This document shows positions 1-7,244 of a stretch of DNA of 64,000 nt, piece after piece. Source of the DNA: Bacillota bacterium. GTDB taxonomy: Bacteria; Bacillota; Clostridia; Christensenellales; Aristaeellaceae. Within the stretch, counting starts at the first letter, position 1, and each line of letters starts with the position of its first letter. The notes below the pieces were generated by a model. It made no database searches. It was not told the DNA's origin and saw only the letters and a list, made by a program, of their open reading frames with translations. The translations under genes were made by a program, and so were the position numbers. The stretch covers positions 1-64,000 of the forward strand of contig JAEZHK010000143.1 of NCBI GenBank assembly GCA_023416655.1. Direction: 5' to 3'.

Positions 1-366
1 ATGGAGGTCGGCATCGGCCACCACGGCGAGCCCGGCATTGAAGTCTGCCCGCTGGAAACCGCGGCGCAGATGGCCAAGCGCATGGTGGACGTGGTGCTGC
101 CCGACTACCCCTACGTCTCGGGCGACGAGGTGGTTGTGCTGGTCTCCGGCCTCGGCGCGACGCCGGTCATGGAACTATACGTGCTCTATAACGAGATCGA
201 GAAGCTGCTGACCGAAAAGGGCATCAAGGTGTACCGCTCCTACGTGGGCAACTACTTCACGTCGCTGGACATGATGGGCGCGACGCTGACCGTCATGAAG
301 CTGGACGAGGAGCTCAAGGAGCTCATGGACATGCCGGTCAACACCTCGGGCCTCAAGCAATTCTAG
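1..366 (+). CDS. dhaK: Dihydroxyacetone kinase subunit DhaK, C-terminal part (cut by window edge)
   Basis: The 121 visible residues match the C-terminal part of the DhaK substrate-binding subunit: a G-I-G-H-H-G-E-P-G-I motif at residues 4-13, then a V-V-L-V-S-G-L-G-A-T segment near residue 45. The ATG at position 1 is almost certainly internal, because DhaK is normally about 330 residues. The stop is 10 bases before dhaL, so the two are cotranscribed. DhaK presents a covalently bound short-chain ketose to the phosphate donor held by DhaL. With an EryI-like isomerase downstream, the substrate may be a four-carbon ketose rather than dihydroxyacetone (inference). Confidence 0.9.
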   Translation: MEVGIGHHGEPGIEVCPLETAAQMAKRMVDVVLPDYPYVSGDEVVVLVSGLGATPVMELYVLYNEIEKLLTEKGIKVYRSYVGNYFTSLDMMGATLTVMKLDEELKELMDMPVNTSGLKQF

Positions 367-376
367 GGGGTACGGC

Positions 377-1021
377 ATGGCGCACATTCTAAACGCCGAC
401 GGCCGCGGCATCCTTCTTGGGATGGTCGCCGCCGTCCAGCAGAACAAGCAATACCTGAGCGACGTGGACGGCCTGGTGGGCGACGGCGACCACGGCATGA
501 ACATGAACAAGGGTTTCACCATGTACCAGGAGCAGCTGGGCGCGAAGGAGACGAACTTCTCGGACGGGCTGTTCGACCTGGGCAGCGTGCTGCTTAACAA
601 GATCGGCGGGTCCATGGGGCCCATCTACGGCACGATCTTCATGGACATGTCCGAGAAAGCCGAGGACGCCGAGGAAATCGATCTCGCATGCTTCATCGGC
701 ATGCTGGAGGCCGGGATCGACGGGCTTTATGACATCGTGGAAGCGCGCCCCGGCGACAAGACGCTGGTGGACACGCTGCACCCGGCGCTCATGGCGCTGA
801 AAGCCGCCCTGGACGCGGGCACGCCCTTCCCCGGCGCGCTGGATGCCATGAAGGCCGCGGCGGAGAAAGGCAAGGAATCCACCAAGGAACTGGTCGCGAA
901 ATACGGGCGGTCCGCGCGGCTGGGCGAGCGCTCCCGCGGCGTACTGGACGCCGGGGCGACCTCCTGCGCGATCATCCTCTCGGCGATGGCGGACGGGATG
1001 AAGGCGGCCATGCGGGAATAA
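377..1021 (+). CDS. dhaL: Dihydroxyacetone kinase nucleotide-binding subunit DhaL
   Basis: This 214-residue protein has the normal DhaL length (about 210). The hallmark Mg/ADP-binding motif G-D-G-D-H-G-M-N-M lies near residue 35, and a G-G-S-M-G-P-I-Y-G segment near residue 75 forms the helical-barrel nucleotide site. The family binds ADP/ATP and phosphorylates the ketose held by DhaK, using either ATP or a PTS donor (DhaM). No DhaM is visible here, so ATP dependence cannot be decided. A GGGGG Shine-Dalgarno lies 6 bases before the ATG. The gene sits between dhaK and an RpiB-family isomerase in one operon. Confidence 0.93.
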   Translation: MAHILNADGRGILLGMVAAVQQNKQYLSDVDGLVGDGDHGMNMNKGFTMYQEQLGAKETNFSDGLFDLGSVLLNKIGGSMGPIYGTIFMDMSEKAEDAEEIDLACFIGMLEAGIDGLYDIVEARPGDKTLVDTLHPALMALKAALDAGTPFPGALDAMKAAAEKGKESTKELVAKYGRSARLGERSRGVLDAGATSCAIILSAMADGMKAAMRE

Positions 1022-1040
1022 TCCGGAAAGGATGACCAGG

Positions 1041-1475
1041 ATGCATACCATAGCAATCGGATGCGATCCCAACGCCGCCGAGGCGAAGAGGGAATTGATC
1101 GCGTTCCTGGAAAAGAAGGGCTACGCCGTCACGGATTTCGGCAGCGAGGACCCCATCTACGCCAACGTGGCGGTGGATGTGGCGACGGCGGTCGCCGCCG
1201 GGAAGTACGACCGCGGAATCCTGATCTGCGGAACGGGCATCGGCGTGTCGCTGGCTGCCAACAAGGTCAAGGGCGCGTATGCCGCGCTGCTCGCGGACGT
1301 GTACTCCGCGGAGCGGGCCAGAAAGAGCAACGACTGCAACATCGCCTGCTTCGGCGCGTTTACCCTCGGGATCATGCACATGAAACGGCTGGCGGAGGAA
1401 TTCCTGACAGCCGAGTTTGAACCGGGCTGTGCGTCACAGCCCAAGGTGGACAGAATCCGGGAATACGAACGCTGA
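1041..1475 (+). CDS. RpiB/EryI-family sugar-phosphate isomerase
   Basis: A 144-residue RpiB/LacAB-fold isomerase. The family Cys is in I-C-G-T-G-I-G near residue 64, followed by A-A-N-K-V, then D-V-Y-S-A-E-R-A-R-K-S-N. The last stretch and an upstream Y-A-N resemble the D-erythrulose-4-phosphate isomerase (EryI/DerI) subgroup more than housekeeping RpiB. The usual D-H-A-G of RpiB is replaced by D-P-N-A. I start at 1041, because GGAAAGG at 1025-1031 gives 9-base spacing; the ATG at 1032 would touch it. Being last in an operon after dhaK-dhaL, it probably isomerises the kinase product into central metabolism. Ribose-5-phosphate isomerase is the alternative. Confidence 0.85.
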   Translation: MHTIAIGCDPNAAEAKRELIAFLEKKGYAVTDFGSEDPIYANVAVDVATAVAAGKYDRGILICGTGIGVSLAANKVKGAYAALLADVYSAERARKSNDCNIACFGAFTLGIMHMKRLAEEFLTAEFEPGCASQPKVDRIREYER

Positions 1476-1485
1476 AAATGTACAA

Positions 1486-1521
1486 AAGCCGGACCCGATG
1501 CCTTTGCATCGGGTCCGGCTT
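1486..1521. terminator. Perfect 15-bp stem, probably bidirectional terminator
   Basis: AAGCCGGACCCGATG and its exact reverse complement flank a 6-base loop. The stem lies between the end of the dhaKL operon and the end of the convergent AraC gene. T-rich sequence follows it only on the minus strand (TTTTGTACATTTT), so it is most convincing as the terminator for the AraC transcript. Confidence 0.75.
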
Positions 1522-1624
1522 CGCATGGATCCCTGATGAGCTGCCAACACGGCGGCTCGTTTTCATTTTCACCACATGTGTTCCGCGTGATCTGCCCTGA
1601 TACATCCCGCGATTTGAAAACGCA

Positions 1625-2479
1625 TTAATCCTGGCATTCTCTGGGGTCGATCGCCGCGCGGTTCTGTCGGCGGTACCTGGATGGCGACAGGCCGAATTCG
1701 CGCCGAAACCGCTGGTTGAAGTGGGACGCGCTGTCAAACCCGCAGTCGAGCTGGATGTCGAGGACCCGCATGTCGGTGTTCCGAAGAAGTCGGGCAGCCG
1801 TGGAAAGCCGAAGCGCGTTCACGTATTCGGAGGGCGTGACGCCGGCAAACCGCTTCATGGCGCGGCACAGTGTTTCCTGACTCCTGCCTGAAAGCGCCAC
1901 CATGCGAGGGATGCCCGCCTGTGCGTTGTCCGGCCCGCGCATCGCCTCCATCGCGCGCGTCAGCCACAGCGGAGCCTCCGCCCCGGAACTTCCGAACCCC
2001 TCCAGGTAGCACAGCGCGTCCAGCAATACGCCCATCAGAAGGCCTCCGGCGGGCAGCGCGGAGGACGACGCCGCCGCGTCCGAAAGGAACTGGATGCGCG
2101 TTTCAAAGGAGCGCCGCAGCGCCGGGGGCACCGTCACCCTTCGGACGCCGCCGGGGCCCTCGGCGCTGTTTTTGTAGACCCGGCACGCCGAATCATACGG
2201 GTCCGGATGGAACGCCAGGTTCAAAAACGCGGCCTCCCCCGGGCCGGACCTCTTAAAAAAATGCACGTCCTCCGGGTGCACCAGGCAGAGCGTCCCTTCG
2301 CCGAGCGCCTGCTCCTCCCCGTTCGTCATGTGCAGGACGCGCCCGGACGAGACAAAAAACAGCTCAAAGAAATCGTGCGCGTGCTGAAACGTGGGCGCGT
2401 CCGCGGTCAGGCGCGTTTCCGCAACGTGGTATCCGTAGGCGTTGAACAGTTCGCACCCCTTCAGAATCCGCACGTGCAT
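1625..2479 (-). CDS. AraC-family transcriptional regulator with N-terminal cupin domain
   Basis: The 284-residue protein has an N-terminal cupin-like sensing half (H-A-H-D-F-F-E-L-F-F near residue 33; H-P-E-D-V-H-F-F near 72). A C-terminal AraC HTH pair covers about residues 185-280, ending in the signature L-D-C-G-F-D-S-A-S-H-F-N-Q-R-F-R-R-E-F-G. It is transcribed divergently from the glycyl radical enzyme at 2586 and is its likely regulator. GGGAGGG abuts the ATG at 2479, so initiation may instead be at the in-frame GTG at 2473 (6-base spacing). The ligand is unknown. Confidence 0.92.
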   Translation of the reverse strand: MHVRILKGCELFNAYGYHVAETRLTADAPTFQHAHDFFELFFVSSGRVLHMTNGEEQALGEGTLCLVHPEDVHFFKRSGPGEAAFLNLAFHPDPYDSACRVYKNSAEGPGGVRRVTVPPALRRSFETRIQFLSDAAASSSALPAGGLLMGVLLDALCYLEGFGSSGAEAPLWLTRAMEAMRGPDNAQAGIPRMVALSGRSQETLCRAMKRFAGVTPSEYVNALRLSTAARLLRNTDMRVLDIQLDCGFDSASHFNQRFRREFGLSPSRYRRQNRAAIDPRECQD

Positions 2480-2494
2480 CCCTCCCGCTACGTC

Positions 2495-2523
2495 AATATA
2501 CCATCACATCATGCGTTTTTCAA
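2495..2523 (-). promoter_or_regulatory. Sigma-70-type promoter of the AraC gene
   Basis: On the minus strand TTGAAA (2523-2518) and TATATT (2500-2495) are separated by exactly 17 bases. The predicted start point near 2488 gives a very short leader before the AraC start. On the plus strand of the same intergenic region a TATAAT at 2548-2553 lacks a good -35, as expected of an activator-dependent promoter for the glycyl radical enzyme operon. Confidence 0.65.
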
Positions 2524-2585
2524 GTAGAATTCCGTCAATGCAGCGGATATAATGGAAACGACTGAAGCAAAGGAGCGGATAAAAA

Positions 2586-4799
2586 ATGAACTGGACCGAA
2601 CGCACGACGCGCGCGCTGCTATGCGCGCTTACCGCCAGCGAGCAGCTGGAATTTCTGCGCGCGTTCACCCGTGCCCATGCAGCGAACGCCGACCCCAACG
2701 CGCGGGAGGCTGAATGCCTCCGGCTTCAGTTTGCGGCGCAGCTTCTGCCGCCGCGGGACGGCGATCTTCTCGTGGGGCGGCGCACGGAATTCGCGGTCGG
2801 GTTCGCGCCGGAGCGACTGGTGAGCGGCGTCGGGTACTACCTGGACGAGGCGAAGCTGGACGCGCTGCGGGCGGACGCATCCCTCACCGAGGCGGAGCGC
2901 TCTGAGATCGATGAAATCCGCGCGTACTGGCGCGGCAAGACCACCATCGACAAAATCAAAGCGCGCTACACCCCGGCGATATGGGAAACGCTCACCCACG
3001 GCCCGCTGGACAGCGCGCCGGGCGTCGCCTTTCCGCTGTACCGCATGGCGGGTTCGCAGGCCGACCCGGAGATGCTGCTTCGCCTCGGCATCGGCGGCAT
3101 GATCCGGCGCGTGGAAGAAAAGCAAAGCCAAAACCCCGCGCTCTCTTCTGCGCTCAAGGCCGCGCTGACGGATTTTTCCGGCATCTGTTTTCGGTACGCG
3201 GATCAGCTTCGCCAAATGGCGGAAGCGGCGTCTGATGATCGAGCCATGCAGCTGCAAAAAATGGCGGAGAACCTCCTATGGATTTCGGAGCGCCCGCCCA
3301 GGACGATGGGACAGGCGATGCAGCTTTCCTATCTGTACTACGTGCTGGCGGGGTCGTTCAACTACGGACGGCCCGACGAATATCTGGGCGAATACCTCGA
3401 AGCCGACCTCGCTTCGGGGGAACTCACCGAAGAAACGGCCTACGCGCTGGTCAAAAACCTCTGGGAAATGGTGATCGAGCGCGGGCCGGCATGGGACGGG
3501 CGCATCGCGCTGGGCGGGCGCGGCCGCAGAAACGAGCGCGCCGCCGACCGCTTCGCGATGCTGGGGCTGCGAGCGTCTCACGACCTCCGGGCCATCCTGC
3601 CGCAGCTCACATTCCGGTTCTACGAAGGCATGGACCCGCGCCTGTACGAAAAGGCCCTTCAGATGCTGGGCGACGGCGTGACCTACCCGATCCTCTATAG
3701 CGACGACGTGAACATCCCCGCCGTCCAAAGCGCGTTTCAGGTGGACGCGCTGACGGCGGCGCGCTACCTGCCGTTCGGCTGCGGCGAATACACCCTGTAC
3801 GGGCAGAGCTTCGGTACGCCCAGCGGCGCGATCAACCTGCTCCACTGTTTGAACACGCTGATCGCGTCGGGTGAGCTTGCGCGGCAGGAAAACTTTGATG
3901 GCTTCTACCGGGCGTATCTGACCGAACTGGAGCGCCATATTACGCTGCTAGCGCGGCAGGAAAAGCTGGAGTATGACGTCTGCGCGGAGGAAGCGCCGTT
4001 TCTGTACTTCACGATGCTGTACGACGACTGCGTTGAGCGCGCGCTGCCGATGTTTGCGGGCGGCGTTAAGCATCTGGGCGGTACGCTGGAGACCTACGGC
4101 AACACCAACAGCGCGGACAGCCTGACCGCCATCCGCCGGATCGTGTACCAGGAAAAGCGGGTGAGCGCGGAGGAACTCCGGCTGGCGCTCGAAACGGACT
4201 GCGAGGGGCGGGAGGGGCTTCGGAAACTCATGCTGGACGCGCCGAAGTTCGGAAACGACGACCCGGAGGCGGACGAAATCGCGGCCCGGCTGCATGACGA
4301 CGTGTGCGGCATGATCCAACGTAGCGCCGTGCCCGCGGGCCTCGACTCCTACCTGAACGTGACGATCAACAATTCCATGAACACCACCTTCGGCCTCACG
4401 ACCGGCGCGTCCGCCGACGGCAGGCGCGCGCGCACGTTTATGGCCAACGCCAACAATCCCACCGGCGGCATGGACAGAAGCGGTATCACCGCGATGCTGA
4501 ACTCACTGGTGAAGCTCAAGGTCGACGCCCACGCGGGGTCAGTGCAGAACATGCGCTTCTCCCGCGAGATGTTCGGCGCGCTGCTGCCCAAGACCAAGGG
4601 GCTGCTCCGCGCGTACTTCGCGGGCGGCGGGTCGCAGGCGATGGTGACGGTCATAGGGCGCGGCGACCTGGAGTGCGCGATGAAGCGCCCGGAGGATTAC
4701 CAGAACCTGCTCGTGCGGGTGGGCGGCTTCAGCGCGCGCTTTATAGACCTGGACCGGGACGTGCAGCTGGAATTGATCAGCCGCACGCTGTACGGATGA
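2586..4799 (+). CDS. Glycyl radical enzyme, unassigned substrate
   Basis: 737 residues, somewhat shorter than most of the family (about 760-850). The thiyl-radical Cys is C399 in F-G-C-G-E-Y, with the C-x-E glutamate E401 seen in dehydratase/decarboxylase-type members. The C-terminal glycyl loop R-V-G-G-F-S-A-R-F places the radical glycine at G714. Pyruvate formate-lyase itself has adjacent cysteines in this loop, so simple PFL activity is unlikely. The gene overlaps its activase by 4 bases and diverges from an AraC regulator. No microcompartment shell gene or aldehyde dehydrogenase is adjacent, so I cannot choose among diol dehydratase, C-N lyase, C-S lyase or decarboxylase. Confidence 0.92.
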   Translation: MNWTERTTRALLCALTASEQLEFLRAFTRAHAANADPNAREAECLRLQFAAQLLPPRDGDLLVGRRTEFAVGFAPERLVSGVGYYLDEAKLDALRADASLTEAERSEIDEIRAYWRGKTTIDKIKARYTPAIWETLTHGPLDSAPGVAFPLYRMAGSQADPEMLLRLGIGGMIRRVEEKQSQNPALSSALKAALTDFSGICFRYADQLRQMAEAASDDRAMQLQKMAENLLWISERPPRTMGQAMQLSYLYYVLAGSFNYGRPDEYLGEYLEADLASGELTEETAYALVKNLWEMVIERGPAWDGRIALGGRGRRNERAADRFAMLGLRASHDLRAILPQLTFRFYEGMDPRLYEKALQMLGDGVTYPILYSDDVNIPAVQSAFQVDALTAARYLPFGCGEYTLYGQSFGTPSGAINLLHCLNTLIASGELARQENFDGFYRAYLTELERHITLLARQEKLEYDVCAEEAPFLYFTMLYDDCVERALPMFAGGVKHLGGTLETYGNTNSADSLTAIRRIVYQEKRVSAEELRLALETDCEGREGLRKLMLDAPKFGNDDPEADEIAARLHDDVCGMIQRSAVPAGLDSYLNVTINNSMNTTFGLTTGASADGRRARTFMANANNPTGGMDRSGITAMLNSLVKLKVDAHAGSVQNMRFSREMFGALLPKTKGLLRAYFAGGGSQAMVTVIGRGDLECAMKRPEDYQNLLVRVGGFSARFIDLDRDVQLELISRTLYG

Positions 4800-5698
4800 T
4801 GGGCGTGATTTTTGACCTCCAGCGCTGCTCGATGCACGACGGGCCGGGTATCCGAACGACGGTGTTTTTGAAGGGCTGCCCGCTGAGGTGCCTGTGGTGC
4901 CACAACCCCGAATCTCAGCGTTTCGAGCCGGAGCTTGCGCTGTTTGAAAGCAAATGCGCGCTGTGCCGCGCATGCGAAAGAGCCTGCCCCGCCGCCGCGC
5001 ACCGGTTTGAGGGCGGCGTCCACGCGCTGAACCGAGACGCCTGCAATAAGTGCGGGCGCTGCGTCGACGCCTGTCCTGCGGGGGCGCTCAAGCGCTACGG
5101 GGAGACCTTCAGCGCCGAACAGATCGTGGACGAAGCGATGAGGGACGTAGCCTACTACCTGGAGACCGGCGGCGGGCTGACCGTTTCGGGCGGGGAACCC
5201 TTCGCGCAGAGCGCGTTTCTCCTCGAAATTCTGGAACTGGCGAAAAGCCGATCCCTTCATACCTGCGTGGAGACCAGCGGGTACGCGCGCTGGGAGGACA
5301 TCGAGCGCGCGCTGCCCTTCATCGACTTGTTCCTGTACGACATCAAGGCGCGGCCGGAGGAACACCGAAAACTGACGGGCGCGGACAATAACCTCATCCT
5401 AAAAAATCTCGGCCGCTTGATGGCGCTGGGCGCGCGGGTGCTGCTGCGCTGCCCGGTCGTGCCCGGCCTCAATGACACGGACGCGCACTTTTACTTCCTT
5501 GCCTCGCTTGAGAAAGCGTATCCGTCGCTTCAGGGCATCGAAATCCTGCCCTACCACGACATGGGCCGCGGCAAGGCGCGGGCGGTCGGCAGGGAATACC
5601 GGGTTTCGGCGCGCGCGGCGGACGACGAAATCAAAAACAGTTGGAAAACGCGGATGCGCGCAGCCGGACTGAGCGCGTCCGCGATCGAATCGTTCTGA
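4796..5698 (+). CDS. Glycyl radical enzyme activating enzyme (radical SAM)
   Basis: A 300-residue activase. The radical-SAM cluster is C-P-L-R-C-L-W-C near residues 29-36. An insert with two ferredoxin-like cysteine groups (C-A-L-C-R-A-C-E-R-A-C-P and C-N-K-C-G-R-C-V-D-A-C-P, roughly residues 55-95) would bind two further 4Fe-4S clusters, as in the activases of CutC- and HPAD-type enzymes. T-V-S-G-G-E-P is the SAM-binding G-G-E motif. The start used overlaps the glycyl radical enzyme stop (ATGA), giving translational coupling; a second in-frame ATG follows directly at 4799. It abstracts hydrogen from G714 of its partner, using SAM. Confidence 0.93.
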   Translation: MMGVIFDLQRCSMHDGPGIRTTVFLKGCPLRCLWCHNPESQRFEPELALFESKCALCRACERACPAAAHRFEGGVHALNRDACNKCGRCVDACPAGALKRYGETFSAEQIVDEAMRDVAYYLETGGGLTVSGGEPFAQSAFLLEILELAKSRSLHTCVETSGYARWEDIERALPFIDLFLYDIKARPEEHRKLTGADNNLILKNLGRLMALGARVLLRCPVVPGLNDTDAHFYFLASLEKAYPSLQGIEILPYHDMGRGKARAVGREYRVSARAADDEIKNSWKTRMRAAGLSASAIESF

Positions 5699-5735
5699 TG
5701 TACCATCCCCCGGCGCATCATGTCCTGTTCTGAAG

Positions 5736-7244
5736 TTACTTCCCCCGGCGCATCAAGCTCTCCCGGTAGCTGCGCGCGCTCATCCCCACCAGCTTTTGGA
5801 AGTATTCGCTGAAAATCTTGTAGGACTTGTAGCCGACGCGCTCCGCGATCTCGTAGTGGTGCAGGCCGGGCTGTTCCAGGAGCTTCTTCGCCATGTTGAT
5901 GCGGATCAGGTGCAGCCAGTCGTTGAAGCCGCGCCCGGTCGCATTCTTTAATAGGCGCGTCAGGTAGCTCGGGGAGATGTACAAAACCTGCGCCACATCC
6001 GTCAGCGACAGGTCGCTTTCAATGTGCTCCGACATGTAGGTCAGGGCGTTTCGGATCTGCGGCCCGTACTGCGAGTAGACGCCGTTCATGCTCTCATGGA
6101 CCACCGCGCGGACCCGCTCCACGGTGTACGGCGACTGGAACAGTGTTTCCAGCGCGCCGTACAGGCCGCTGTCCTCGCTGAATACCTGGATGGAGCGCGC
6201 GACGCCCAGCAGCGTCTCCTGAAACTGCGCGCGCGCGGGCCTCACGCGCTCCAAAAGGCGAAACAGCATGTCCACGCCCTCCGAAAACGCGGCCGCGTTG
6301 CCCGAACGCACCCCCTGCACGATCGCCCGCTCCAGCGGCAAAAGCTCCGATTCCGGCACCGGCATAAACGCCCCGGAGGGCCGCGCCTCAAGGCAGCGCG
6401 CGGCTGGAAACCAGATCGAGCGCGCCTGCACCGCCTCGCACGCCTCACGGAGCGCACCCAGTTCCGAAAGCGTTTCGCACGAACCGACCGAGGGCCTCGC
6501 CATCGGGTCGACGAGGCCGCCGAGCCGCCCGGCCAAGTCATTGAGCCGCTCCCCGTCCAGCGCGCGCTCCACGTTCAGGATGGCCGCGATCGCGCCACCC
6601 GCCCTCGTGTGCAGCGCGGGCCGGAACCCTTCGAGCTGGCTTGCGATGAGCTGCAGCGTTTCCCAGCCGCGCCCGGCACCGGGAGTCACCAGGAACAGCG
6701 CGTACTTGGGGCCGGTCAGGTCCACGCCCAGCGTGTGCGCGCGCTCCAGCGCCCGCGCGCCGTCCAGCCTGCCCGCGAGCAGATCCTCAAAGAACAGCGC
6801 CTTGAGCGTGTCCATGCTCTCGGAGATCAAATGCTCGATGCGGCTGTTCTTTTGATGTTTCTCCTGCTGGGCCAGGATCTCGTCGCGCAGCTTCAAAACC
6901 GACTGAAGGATCTCCGACGAGCCGGCGGGCTTGAGCAGGTAGTCGCGGACCCCGTACTTGATCGCCTCCATCATGTACTGCGCGTCGCTGTACCCGCTGA
7001 GCATGATCATGCGCACGTCCGGCAGGATCTCGGGCAGGCGCTTGGCCAGGCTCAGCCCGTCGCCCTCGCTCATGCGGACGTCCGTGATGACGATGTCCGG
7101 CCACAGCGCGCGCGCCTTCTCCAGCGCCTCGGAACCGCTCCTGGCCTCGCCGACCACCTGGACGCCGTAATCCGTCCAACAGACCGCCTGCCTGAGGCCC
7201 TGGCGGATGACCGCCTCATCGTCCACGAGCAACAGTCGAATCAC
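5736..7244 (-). CDS. YesN-type response regulator, receiver plus AraC HTH
   Basis: 502 residues. A receiver domain covers about 1-120 with acidic pocket D8/D9, phosphoacceptor D55 (I-V-I-T-D-V-R-M) and a conserved K near 107. A long linker follows, then a C-terminal AraC-type HTH (about 400-495, with Y-I-S-P-S-Y-L-T-R-L-L-K and V-G-Y-K-S-Y-K-I-F-S-E-Y-F-Q-K). The start overlaps the end of the sensor kinase by 4 bases, so the two are translationally coupled. It diverges from the substrate-binding protein at 9197, whose operon it probably activates in response to extracellular saccharide. Confidence 0.95.
   Translation of the reverse strand: MIRLLLVDDEAVIRQGLRQAVCWTDYGVQVVGEARSGSEALEKARALWPDIVITDVRMSEGDGLSLAKRLPEILPDVRMIMLSGYSDAQYMMEAIKYGVRDYLLKPAGSSEILQSVLKLRDEILAQQEKHQKNSRIEHLISESMDTLKALFFEDLLAGRLDGARALERAHTLGVDLTGPKYALFLVTPGAGRGWETLQLIASQLEGFRPALHTRAGGAIAAILNVERALDGERLNDLAGRLGGLVDPMARPSVGSCETLSELGALREACEAVQARSIWFPAARCLEARPSGAFMPVPESELLPLERAIVQGVRSGNAAAFSEGVDMLFRLLERVRPARAQFQETLLGVARSIQVFSEDSGLYGALETLFQSPYTVERVRAVVHESMNGVYSQYGPQIRNALTYMSEHIESDLSLTDVAQVLYISPSYLTRLLKNATGRGFNDWLHLIRINMAKKLLEQPGLHHYEIAERVGYKSYKIFSEYFQKLVGMSARSYRESLMRRGK

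Noticed and set aside
2586..4799. Pyruvate formate-lyase
   Set aside because: A single active-site cysteine followed by G-E (C-x-E) instead of adjacent cysteines, and an activase with extra ferredoxin clusters, point to another glycyl radical enzyme class.
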